Both the position numbers and the translations under genes were made by a program. This document shows, one piece after another, positions 32,945 to 40,754 of a stretch of DNA of 64,000 bases. Origin of the DNA: an uncultured Coriobacteriaceae bacterium. GTDB taxonomy: Bacteria; Actinomycetota; Coriobacteriia; Coriobacteriales; Atopobiaceae. The stretch spans positions 36,716 through 100,715 of the forward strand of contig UQSV01000001.1 in assembly GCA_900543875.1 (NCBI GenBank). Reading direction: 5' to 3'. The notes below the pieces were generated by a model. That model made no database searches, had not been told where the DNA came from, and worked only from the letters and a program-made list of their open reading frames with translations. Position 1 is the stretch's first letter; the number at the start of each line of letters is the position of its first letter.

Positions 32945-33406
32945 ATGGCAGACAAGCCGCTCGTTGGCATCATTATGGGTTCAAAGTCTGATATGCCCAC
33001 CATGGAGGCGTGCACCAAGCAGCTCGAGGAGCTCGGCGTTCCGTACGAGCTCGTCATCGCGAGCGCCCACCGCACCCCCGACAAGGTCCACGAGTGGGCC
33101 GCGAGTGCCGCGGACCGTGGCCTCAAGGTCATCATCGCCGCCGCCGGCAAGGCCGCGCACCTGGGTGGCGTCGTTGCCGCCTATACCCCGCTGCCCATCG
33201 TGGGCGTGCCCATGAAGACGAGCGACCTGGGCGGCATGGACTCCCTGCTCTCCATGGTGCAGATGCCCAGTGGCGTGCCCGTTGCCTGCGTTGCCATTGG
33301 TGGCGCCAAGAACGCCGCCATCTACGCCACGCAGATTCTGGGCGCCACGATGCCCGAGTATCGCGAGAAGATGGTCGAGTTCAAGCGCGCCATGGCGCAG
33401 GGTTAG
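32945..33406 (+). CDS. purE: N5-CAIR mutase
   Basis: Class I PurE, 153 residues, converting N5-carboxyaminoimidazole ribonucleotide to CAIR. It has the N-terminal GIIMGSKSDMPTMEAC, SAHRTPDKV and the GAKNAAIYATQIL segment. ATG 32945 follows AAGGGAG. purK, the usual partner, is not in the window. Confidence 0.95.
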   Translation: MADKPLVGIIMGSKSDMPTMEACTKQLEELGVPYELVIASAHRTPDKVHEWAASAADRGLKVIIAAAGKAAHLGGVVAAYTPLPIVGVPMKTSDLGGMDSLLSMVQMPSGVPVACVAIGGAKNAAIYATQILGATMPEYREKMVEFKRAMAQG

Positions 33407-33415
33407 GCCCGGCAG

Positions 33416-34453
33416 ATGGCAAACGCGTCGAGCGGCAAGCACTTTAGGCAGGCAGGGGAGGCGGCCCCGCGCGCCGCAGCGCCGCAGCACACCCAGGCCA
33501 TGCCCGCGCCTGGCGAGAGCAACCCCTATGCGTCTAACACGGGAAACGCCGTGGGGTTTGTCTCGACAAGGCCCGCCTCCAAGGGGGCTGACCATGCCAA
33601 GGCACCACGGGGCGGTCGCAAGCAGTCCAAGCGCTCCAAGCGGGCTGACCAGGGTGGCAAGCCGCGTCGCCGCGCCAACGTCCTCTCGACGGTCCTCATC
33701 GTCATTGGCGTCGTGCTGCTTCTCGTTGCCGGCGGCATGTGGGGCTATGCCCAGTGGCAGTACCACGTGCAGGACGTCAACAACGAGAAGCTCGCCGCCT
33801 ACGCTACTGTCTCCGACGATGCGGCCAGCGCCCCCACGATTGATTGGGAGGGCCTCAAGGCCGTGAACGCCGACGTCTGCGGCTGGATCTACATCCCGGC
33901 CACGCACGTCGACTTCCCGGTCTACCAGGGCCAGACCAACGACACCTATCTGCGCACCTCGGCCACGGGCGAGTACGCGGTGGGTGGGCAGATCTTCATG
34001 GACTGCGAGAACAGCCGCCCCGGCCTCGTTGACCGCCAGACCCTCATCTACGGCCACCACCTCAACAACGGCGCGATGTTCACCGACATCGACGACATGG
34101 CGACCCAGGACAACTTCGACAAGGTCGACACGGTCTGGTACCTCACCGAGGACGCGAGCTACGAGCTCGAGCCGCTGTTCTTCTACAAGAGCGCGGCCAC
34201 CAACGGCGCCGCCCGCCAGATCACCTTTGCCTCCGATGACGACTTCCACGCCTACCTGGCAGACGCCCTCTCCCAGGCAACGGCCCAGCGCGCGGGCGCG
34301 AGCGGCTCGGTCAACAACATCTCCAAGGTGCTCACGCTGTGCACCTGCGACTACGAGAACGACTTTGGCAAGGGCAACGGTCGAGGCCTGCTCGTCTGTG
34401 CCCTCAAGAGCGAGGTGTCCAACACCACATCGTCTGACGTATCAGCCAGCTAG
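33416..34453 (+). CDS. Class B-type sortase
   Basis: A 345-residue membrane-bound transpeptidase. The first 80 residues are a long basic/Pro-rich cytoplasmic part, then a membrane anchor (VLSTVLIVIGVVLLLVAGG), then the sortase fold. Class B features are NADVCGWIYIPATHVDFPV, the catalytic His in LIYGHHLNNGAMF, the TLxTC motif (TLCTC, Cys at about 311) and Arg in GNGRGLL about 12 residues later. It could anchor the IPQTG and MPQTG adhesins; no other sortase is visible. It sits nine bases after purE and 14 before purF, an odd place for a surface-assembly enzyme. Confidence 0.88.
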   Translation: MANASSGKHFRQAGEAAPRAAAPQHTQAMPAPGESNPYASNTGNAVGFVSTRPASKGADHAKAPRGGRKQSKRSKRADQGGKPRRRANVLSTVLIVIGVVLLLVAGGMWGYAQWQYHVQDVNNEKLAAYATVSDDAASAPTIDWEGLKAVNADVCGWIYIPATHVDFPVYQGQTNDTYLRTSATGEYAVGGQIFMDCENSRPGLVDRQTLIYGHHLNNGAMFTDIDDMATQDNFDKVDTVWYLTEDASYELEPLFFYKSAATNGAARQITFASDDDFHAYLADALSQATAQRAGASGSVNNISKVLTLCTCDYENDFGKGNGRGLLVCALKSEVSNTTSSDVSAS

Positions 34454-34467
34454 CGGAGGGGAACCGC

Positions 34468-36027
34468 ATGTCTGACCGTTCGATGTACGAGTACGAGAGC
34501 TGCGAGGCAATCGAGGACGAGGACGTCCTGCACGACGAGTGCGGCGTCTTTGGCATCTGGGCGCCGGGCCGCGACGTGGCCCGCATGACCTACTTTGCCC
34601 TGCATGCCCTGCAGCACCGAGGCCAGGAGAGCGCCGGCATCGCCGTGGGCGATGGCAGCACCGTCATGGTGCGCAAGGACCTGGGCCTCGTTACGCAGGT
34701 CTTCAGCGACTCAGACCTCTCGGCCCTGCCCGGCAAGGTCGCCATTGGCCACGTGCGCTATGGCACGGCTGGCTCCAAGGGTTGGGAGAGCGCCCAGCCG
34801 CACCTCTCGGCCATTAATGACGTCATCATCGCGCTGGCCCACAACGGCACGCTCGTCAACTTTGATCAGCTGCGCATCGAGCTCATCAACATGGGCGTGC
34901 CCTTCCGTACCCACACCGACTCCGAGGTCGCCGCCCGCCTCATCGGCTTCTTCACCGAGAAGAAGCACCAGCTGCGCGCTGGCATCGCCCACGCCATGGC
35001 AATGATGGAGGGCGGCTACGCGATGGCCCTCGTGCGTGACAACGCGCTCTATGCCTTCCGCGACCCGCACGGCATCCGCCCGCTGTGCCTGGGCAAGCTG
35101 GCTGACGACCAGGGCTGGGTCGTGGCGAGCGAGACCTGCGCCCTCGACATCGTGGGCGCCGAGTTCGTGCGCGACGTGAACCCCGGCGAGATTATCCGCA
35201 TCTCCGACGACGGCATCTCGTCGTCCCAGGCGCTCGAGACCGAGGCGCGTGCCGAGTGCATCTTCGAGCACGTCTACTTTGCGCGCCCCGACTCGCGCTT
35301 CCACGGCAAGAGCGTCTACTCCATGCGCTACAACATGGGTCGCCGCCTGGCGCAGGAGGCCCCGGCCGACGTCGACCTCGTGATTGGCGTGCCCGACTCG
35401 GGCCTGCCGCCTGCGGAGGGCTTTGCCCATGAGCTGGGACTTCCCTTTGGCGAGGGTCTCATCAAGAACCGCTATGTTGCCCGCACCTTCATTCAGCCCA
35501 CGCAGGAGCTGCGCGAGATGGGCGTGCGCCTCAAGCTCAACGCCCTCATCGACAACGTGGCCGGCAAGCGCCTCGTGGTGGTAGACGACTCGATCGTGCG
35601 CGGCACCACCTCCAAGCAGATCGTCCGTATGCTCAAGGACGCTGGCGCCACCGAGGTTCACATGCGCATCAACTCGCCCGAGGTCACGTGGCCGTGCTTC
35701 TATGGCATCGATACCGATACCCAGGACCAGCTCATCTCGGCGAGCAAGTCCGTCGAGGAGATCTGCGAGTACATCGGCGCGGACTCCCTGGCGTTCCTCT
35801 CGCCCGAGGGTCTGCGCGCCTGCGTGCCCGACCTCTCTGGCTGCGCGGGGTGCGCCGCTGGCCGGAGCGGCTACTGCGAGGCCTGCTTCACCGGCGAGTA
35901 CCCAGTCGAGATTCCGGCGAGCTTCTCGAAGGGCAAGTTCCTCGAGGGCTATACGCCGCGCAACCTTGCCACCGCCCGCGCCGCGTCGAAGATGCATGTA
36001 GACGACGTGGCCGAGGCCAACCTCTAA
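34468..36027 (+). CDS. purF: Amidophosphoribosyltransferase
   Basis: First committed enzyme of purine synthesis, making phosphoribosylamine from PRPP and Gln. It has 519 residues. A 24-residue propeptide ends DE before the catalytic Cys25 in CGVFG. The glutaminase (HALQHRGQESAG) and the PRPP loop (VVDDSIVRGTTSKQIV) are intact. The C-terminal CEACFTGEYPV is the Fe-S type of the B. subtilis-like enzyme; an extra Cys group (SGCAGCAAG) lies just before it. It starts 14 bases after the sortase stop. Confidence 0.97.
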   Translation: MSDRSMYEYESCEAIEDEDVLHDECGVFGIWAPGRDVARMTYFALHALQHRGQESAGIAVGDGSTVMVRKDLGLVTQVFSDSDLSALPGKVAIGHVRYGTAGSKGWESAQPHLSAINDVIIALAHNGTLVNFDQLRIELINMGVPFRTHTDSEVAARLIGFFTEKKHQLRAGIAHAMAMMEGGYAMALVRDNALYAFRDPHGIRPLCLGKLADDQGWVVASETCALDIVGAEFVRDVNPGEIIRISDDGISSSQALETEARAECIFEHVYFARPDSRFHGKSVYSMRYNMGRRLAQEAPADVDLVIGVPDSGLPPAEGFAHELGLPFGEGLIKNRYVARTFIQPTQELREMGVRLKLNALIDNVAGKRLVVVDDSIVRGTTSKQIVRMLKDAGATEVHMRINSPEVTWPCFYGIDTDTQDQLISASKSVEEICEYIGADSLAFLSPEGLRACVPDLSGCAGCAAGRSGYCEACFTGEYPVEIPASFSKGKFLEGYTPRNLATARAASKMHVDDVAEANL

Positions 36028-36136
36028 CTTGGTATTACGCGCGCCGCCGGCAGACGTCCGGCGGCGCTGCGCCTTGCGTGCGGCATGCCTTGCGCGCGAG
36101 GCGGCTCGATTGTCCCAACCCACGAAAGGACCTCTC

Positions 36137-37234
36137 ATGAGCACTGACAAGCACGTGACCTACGAGGACGCCGGCGTTGACACCGCCGAGGGCGGCCGCG
36201 CGGTCGACGCCATCAAGCAGATGGTTAAGGAGACGAATCGACCCGAGGTCATCGGCGGCATCGGCGGCTTTGGCGGCCTGTTCTCCGCCGCCGCCCTCAA
36301 GGACATGGAGGACCCGATTCTCATCTCGGGCACCGACGGCGTGGGCACCAAGCTTGTGCTGGCGCAGCTGCTCGACCGCCACGAGACCGTGGGCCAGGAT
36401 CTCGTGGCCATGTGCGTCAACGACATCCTCGCCTCGGGCGCCGAGCCGCTGTTCTTCCTCGACTACGTGGCGATTGGTCACATCGAGGCCGAGCACATGG
36501 CAAAGATCGTGAAGGGCGTGGCCGATGGCTGCAAGCTCGCCGGTTGCGCGCTCGTGGGCGGCGAGATGGCCGAGCACCCCGGCGTCATGCGTCCGGACGA
36601 CTACGACCTCGCGGGCTTCACTGTGGGCGCCGTCGACCGTCCCAAGATGCTCGACCCTGCAAACGTCAAGGCGGGTGACGTCATTATCGGCCTGCCCTCG
36701 ACGGGCGTGCACTCCAACGGCTACTCGCTCGTGCGCAAGGTCATTGGCGTCGACGGCATCGTGCCAGGCACGCCCGAGGCCGAGGCCAAGCGCGCCGAGC
36801 TCGAGGCGCCCCTGGCCGAGCTGGGCAACAAGTCGCTGGCAGACGCCCTGCTCGCCCCCACGCGCATCTACGTGAAGCCCGTCCTCGAGCTGCTGCGCAG
36901 CGGGGTTGCCCCGGTCCACGCCATTGCCCACATCACGGGCGGCGGCATCACCGAGAACCTCAACCGCGCGCTTGCCGCCGACGTCGACGCCGTGGTCGAC
37001 CGCCCGAGCGGCCAGGTTGCCTGGGACGTTCCGCCCGTCATCACCTACGTGGCCGAGCACGCGGGCCTCACGCCCGACGAGGCGTGCAAGACGTTCAACA
37101 TGGGCGTGGGCCTGTGCCTGATCGTCGATGCGGCCGACGAGACGGCCGTGGTGGCCAAGCTCGAGGAGCTCGGCGAGCACCCGTTCCGCGTGGGCGAGTG
37201 CGTGCCGGGTGAGGGCAAGGTGACCTACCGATGA
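36137..37234 (+). CDS. purM: Phosphoribosylformylglycinamidine cyclo-ligase
   Basis: AIR synthetase, 365 residues, closing the imidazole ring with ATP. Motifs are SGTDGVGTKLVLA, CVNDILASGAEPLFFLDY and HITGGGITENLNRAL. ATG 36137 follows GAAAGGA; the open frame upstream to 36029 has no better start. Its last bases overlap purN (ATGA). Confidence 0.97.
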   Translation: MSTDKHVTYEDAGVDTAEGGRAVDAIKQMVKETNRPEVIGGIGGFGGLFSAAALKDMEDPILISGTDGVGTKLVLAQLLDRHETVGQDLVAMCVNDILASGAEPLFFLDYVAIGHIEAEHMAKIVKGVADGCKLAGCALVGGEMAEHPGVMRPDDYDLAGFTVGAVDRPKMLDPANVKAGDVIIGLPSTGVHSNGYSLVRKVIGVDGIVPGTPEAEAKRAELEAPLAELGNKSLADALLAPTRIYVKPVLELLRSGVAPVHAIAHITGGGITENLNRALAADVDAVVDRPSGQVAWDVPPVITYVAEHAGLTPDEACKTFNMGVGLCLIVDAADETAVVAKLEELGEHPFRVGECVPGEGKVTYR

Positions 37235-37851
37235 GCGAGGCGCTCAAGATTGGCGTGCTGCTGAGTGGAAGCGGCACCAACCTGCAGGCCATCATCGACC
37301 GCATTGCCGATGGCAGCCTCAACGCGAGCATCGAGCTCGTGGTGTCGAGCCGCCCGAGCGCCTATGGCCTCAAGCGCGCCGAGGCCGCAGGTCTGCAGAC
37401 CCTCACCCTCTCCAAGGAGATCTACGCCGACCCCGAGCAGGCCGACGAGATTATCGCCGCCGAGCTCAAGAGCCATGGCTGCGAGTACGTGATCATGGCC
37501 GGCTACATGCGCATGGTCCACGCGCCGCTGCTCGCGAGCTATCCCAACCGCGTGGTGAACCTGCACCCGGCGCTGCTGCCGAGCTTCCGCGGTGCGCACG
37601 CCATCCAGGACGCGTACGACCGCGGCGTCAAGGTCACGGGCGTCACCGTGCACTTTGCCAACGAGGAGTACGACAAGGGCCCCATCATCGCCCAGCGCGC
37701 GCTGGTGGTGGGGGAGGGTTGGAGCGTGGATGAGCTTGAGGAGCACATCCACGCCATCGAGCACGAGCTCTACCCCGAGGTCATTGGCTGGCTCGCCGCC
37801 GGCCGAGTGCATGTGAGGGACAACCTCACGGTGAGCGTCGACCCGGAGTAG
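37231..37851 (+). CDS. purN: Phosphoribosylglycinamide formyltransferase
   Basis: GAR transformylase, 206 residues, using 10-formyl-tetrahydrofolate. Motifs are VLLSGSGTNLQAI, the catalytic Asn-His-Asp region in VVNLHPALLPSFRGAHA and VTGVTVHFANEEYDKG. It overlaps the purM stop by four bases, so translation is coupled. It is the last gene of the cluster. Confidence 0.97.
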   Translation: MSEALKIGVLLSGSGTNLQAIIDRIADGSLNASIELVVSSRPSAYGLKRAEAAGLQTLTLSKEIYADPEQADEIIAAELKSHGCEYVIMAGYMRMVHAPLLASYPNRVVNLHPALLPSFRGAHAIQDAYDRGVKVTGVTVHFANEEYDKGPIIAQRALVVGEGWSVDELEEHIHAIEHELYPEVIGWLAAGRVHVRDNLTVSVDPE

Positions 37852-37859
37852 ACTTGCCT

Positions 37860-37888
37860 GGGACAATAACTCTGGAGGGTATTGTCCC
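37860..37888. repeat. GGGAC...GTCCC palindrome after purN
   Basis: A 29-base element with perfect 9-bp arms, GGGACAATA and TATTGTCCC. It belongs with similar 29-30-base elements at 38026-38054 and 57622-57697. It starts nine bases after the purN stop and may help end transcription. Confidence 0.55.
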
Positions 37889-37912
37889 ACTGTGTGATGG
37901 TTCGAATAGCAG

Positions 37913-37948
37913 AAGACCCCCGCGTACCAGCAGATACGCGGGGGTCTT
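37913..37948. terminator. Hairpin between convergent purN and RNA methyltransferase
   Basis: A perfect 14-bp stem, AAGACCCCCGCGTA with TACGCGGGGGTCTT, and an 8-base loop. No long T-run follows on either strand, so its strength as a terminator is uncertain. Confidence 0.6.
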
Positions 37949-38025
37949 GCCTATTAGTATTGTTCTTATTTTGTCTTCTCACTTGGTGGGAGAGGTGAGA
38001 AAAGAGTGCCGAAGCCGAGCGATGA

Positions 38026-38054
38026 GGCGATAAAGCTCCGGGCTAATTGATCCC
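38026..38054. repeat. Dispersed repeat copy (GCTCCGGGCTAATT core)
   Basis: A 29-base copy of the element also found twice at 57622-57697. The shared core GATAAAGCTCCGGGCTAATT (38029-38048) is identical to the reverse complement of part of the copy at 57622-57650. It lies just past the end of the minus-strand methyltransferase gene. Confidence 0.6.
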
Positions 38055-38075
38055 GGCTGCGGACGCGTCCGTTTG

Positions 38076-39281
38076 TTACGCCCTCGCCAGCACGGCGACG
38101 GTCTCGGCGTGCTTGGTGTGGGGGAACATGTCCACCACGTCGAGCCGCTCGATGCGGTAGCCGCCCTCGTAGAAGAGGTCGAGGTCGCGGCGCTGGGTCA
38201 CGGGGTTGCAGCTCACGTAGACCACGCGCGAAGGCGCAAGGCCCAGCACGCCGTTGATGAACGTGGGCGTGGAGCCCGCGCGCGGCGGGTCCATGATGAC
38301 TACGTCAAAACCCTCGCGGCCGGCCTTGGCCACGTCCTTCATGTAGGCGGTGGCGTCGGCGCAGACGAACTTGCAGCGGGCGGCCAGGCCGTTTCGCCTC
38401 GCGTTGGCGCGGGCGTTTGCCACCGCGCCCTCGACCTGCTCGACCCCCACGACCTCAAGGCCGTCGACCTGCCTGGCCGCGCACATGCCAATCGTGCCAA
38501 TGCCGCAGTAGGCGTCGAGCACGCGCTGCCCGCGCTCGAGCTGCGCCCCCTCGATGGCAAGTGAGTAGAGCACCTCGGTCTGCGCGGGGTTGGTCTGGTA
38601 GAACGACGTGGGGCCAATCTCGAACTCGCAGCCCAGGAGCTCGTCGACCATGCGCCCGCTGCCGTAGAGCGCGCGGGCCTCGTGACCCAAGATCGCGTTG
38701 GTGCGGCGCTGGTTTACGTTCTGTGCAATGGCGGTGACAAACGGCGCTCGGCGCAGGATGGTGCTCACAAACTGGTGCTCGCGCGGAATCTGCTTGCCGT
38801 TGGTGACGATGGTGAGCAGGCACTCGTTGGTGGCATACCCCATCCGTACCACGGCGTGGCGCAGAAGGCCGCGACCGTGGTCCTCGTCGTAGGGGGCAAT
38901 GCGCAGCTCCTCGGCGGCACGCGCCACCGCAAGCAGCGCTTCGCGGGCGTGCGGCGCCTCGACGATGCAGTTCGAGCAGGGCACGATGCGATGCGTCCCG
39001 CGGGCGTAGAAGCCCGAGCGTACGCTCGCGCGCTTGCCGGCCGCAAAGGGCGTCGCCGCCTTGTGGCGGTAGCCGCGCGGCTCCATGCCCTCGGCGTCCA
39101 TGCCGTGGATGGGGATGAGGTCGTCAAGGTCGTCCTCGGTGGCACCCTCGGGCAAATAATCCGCCATGAGCTCGGCGATCTGCGCCTGCTTGCGGCGCAG
39201 CTGGATGGGATAGGGAACGGCCAGCCACTCGCATCCTCCGCACGACTTTGCGATTGGGCACGTGTAGGTCTTGAATCCCAT
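38076..39281 (-). CDS. 23S rRNA/tRNA uracil-5-methyltransferase family protein (RlmD/TrmA type)
   Basis: A 401-residue class I SAM methyltransferase. The N-terminus has the iron-sulfur cysteines (CPIAKSCGGCEW and later CSNC). The SAM-binding part has VLDAYCGIGTIG, and the catalytic Cys lies in VSCNPVTQRRDL, with VIMDPPRAG upstream. The fold makes m5U in 23S rRNA or tRNA; which uridine is modified cannot be told. The start ATG 39281 is supported by CAGGAGAG just before it; an upstream in-frame TTG (39296) is less likely. Confidence 0.88.
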   Translation of the reverse strand: MGFKTYTCPIAKSCGGCEWLAVPYPIQLRRKQAQIAELMADYLPEGATEDDLDDLIPIHGMDAEGMEPRGYRHKAATPFAAGKRASVRSGFYARGTHRIVPCSNCIVEAPHAREALLAVARAAEELRIAPYDEDHGRGLLRHAVVRMGYATNECLLTIVTNGKQIPREHQFVSTILRRAPFVTAIAQNVNQRRTNAILGHEARALYGSGRMVDELLGCEFEIGPTSFYQTNPAQTEVLYSLAIEGAQLERGQRVLDAYCGIGTIGMCAARQVDGLEVVGVEQVEGAVANARANARRNGLAARCKFVCADATAYMKDVAKAGREGFDVVIMDPPRAGSTPTFINGVLGLAPSRVVYVSCNPVTQRRDLDLFYEGGYRIERLDVVDMFPHTKHAETVAVLARA

Positions 39282-39427
39282 ATCTCTCCTGCTCAAACGA
39301 GCGATTCCGTGGCCGGTGGGACAGGCCCGGGGCCATGGAGTGCTAAGGTGGTTTCACTATTCATAGGGGGCGGGAAGCGCGGCCGCGCGGCCGTGGTCTC
39401 GCGAGCCACTAGAGAAAAGGATACGAC

Positions 39428-40402
39428 ATGGCATACATCCGCAAGGTCGGCGTCCTCGGCCAGGGCCACGTTGGCGCCCACGTGGCCCACTCCCTGCTCA
39501 TGCAGGGTCTCGTTGACGAGCTCTATCTGTGCGACATCAACGACCAGAAGCTCACGAGCGAGGCGCAGGACTTCCGCGACGCCCTGTCGTTCTACCCGCA
39601 CAACTGCAAAATCGTCACCTGTGGCGCCGAGTACGAGAAGCTCGCCGGCTGCGACGTCATCGTGAACGCCGCCGGCCAGGTCTCCGCCGCCGCCGGCAAC
39701 CGCGATGGCGAGCTGTTCATCACCACCGACATCGCTCGCACCTTCATCGCGCGCATTGCCGATGCCGGCTTCAAGGGCGTCTGGGTCTCCATCTCCAACC
39801 CCTGCGACGTCGTCTGCACCGAGATTTGGCGCCTCTCCGGCTGCGACCCCAAGCGCGTCGTGGGCTCGGGCACCGCGCTCGACTCCGCCCGCCTGCGCAA
39901 CGCCATCTCGTCCAAGGTGGGCCTGGACCAACACTCGATCAACGCCTACATGCTGGGCGAGCACGGCGCGTCGCAGTTCGCCGCGATGTCGTGCGTGAGC
40001 TTTGGCTGCAAGACGCTCGCCGAGCTTGCCGCCGAGCAGCCCGAGCGCTTTGGCTTTGACCAGGCCGAGGTCGAGGACCTTGCGCGCCAGGGCGGCTACG
40101 TTACCTACGCCGGCAAGGGCTGCACCGAGTACGCGGTTGCCCAGGCCGCCGTCCGTCTCGTCCAAGCCATCCTGGGCAACGAGCACTACGTGACCTGCTG
40201 CTCCACGCTGCTCACCGGCGAGCATGGCGAGGAGGGCAACTTTGCCTCCATCCCGTGCGTCGTGGGCGCCAACGGCATCGAGGAGACCTTCGAGCTGCCG
40301 CTGAACGAGCGCGAGAAGGCCGCCTTCCACGCCAGCTGCGAGCACATCCGCGGAAACATCGCCAAGCTGGGCGACTGGTGGAACACCGAGGCCCGCGTGT
40401 AG
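39428..40402 (+). CDS. L-lactate/2-hydroxyacid dehydrogenase family protein
   Basis: A 324-residue NAD-dependent enzyme of the LDH/MDH superfamily. It has a Rossmann motif GVLGQGHVGAHVA, the active-site His in MLGEHGASQF and VVGSGTALDSARLR. The substrate loop (QVSAAAGNRDGELFITTD) does not match the QKPGETR pattern of standard LDH and looks closer to L-2-hydroxyisocaproate dehydrogenases, so the substrate may be a branched or larger 2-oxoacid. The position equal to the loop Arg appears not to be Arg, by eye. ATG 39428 follows GAAAAGGA. Confidence 0.82.
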   Translation: MAYIRKVGVLGQGHVGAHVAHSLLMQGLVDELYLCDINDQKLTSEAQDFRDALSFYPHNCKIVTCGAEYEKLAGCDVIVNAAGQVSAAAGNRDGELFITTDIARTFIARIADAGFKGVWVSISNPCDVVCTEIWRLSGCDPKRVVGSGTALDSARLRNAISSKVGLDQHSINAYMLGEHGASQFAAMSCVSFGCKTLAELAAEQPERFGFDQAEVEDLARQGGYVTYAGKGCTEYAVAQAAVRLVQAILGNEHYVTCCSTLLTGEHGEEGNFASIPCVVGANGIEETFELPLNEREKAAFHASCEHIRGNIAKLGDWWNTEARV

Positions 40403-40442
40403 TACTCGCGGGCTTCTTGGCCAATCGGATAGATGAGCCTTT

Positions 40443-40474
40443 GGGGCCAGCTGCGTGTGCGGCTGGCCCCTTTT
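40443..40474 (+). terminator. Terminator after the LDH-family gene
   Basis: GGGGCCAGC (40443-40451) pairs with GCTGGCCCC (40462-40470), followed by TTTT. The outer eight bases of the stem (GGGGCCAG/CTGGCCCC) and the TTTTC tail recur in the terminator after adhesin 2. Confidence 0.9.
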
Positions 40475-40639
40475 CTGTGCGAGGGGGTGCTGGGCGAGGG
40501 GACGATGGCGCTCGTCCCGTCTCCGCGCTTGTTGCGCTTGGCTCGCTCCAGCCAGACCTTCATTGCCCAATGCGTCCGCGAAGCTACGCCCGGTCCACTC
40601 CTCCCTCAAATGCCCAGCAACGTGCTTGGTTATGTCTCG

Positions 40640-40671
40640 ATATGCATATAAGTTATATTTCCGCAGGTAGA
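40640..40671 (+). repeat. Upstream copy of the adhesin-flanking repeat
   Basis: ATATGCATATAA, a short variable part, then ATATTTCCGCAGGTA. A near-identical copy (three differences in 30 bases) lies at 44086-44115, beyond adhesin 2. It starts about 115 bases before the adhesin start and includes the CCGCAGGTA motif. It may be a promoter/operator region or a duplication scar. Confidence 0.7.
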
Positions 40672-40754
40672 TTGCTATGTCCCTTAACTTCGACCCTGTA
40701 TAGCCAGCTTCAGGCGCAGGGACGGACCCTCGCCTGGCGAGGGAGAGGGACCCT

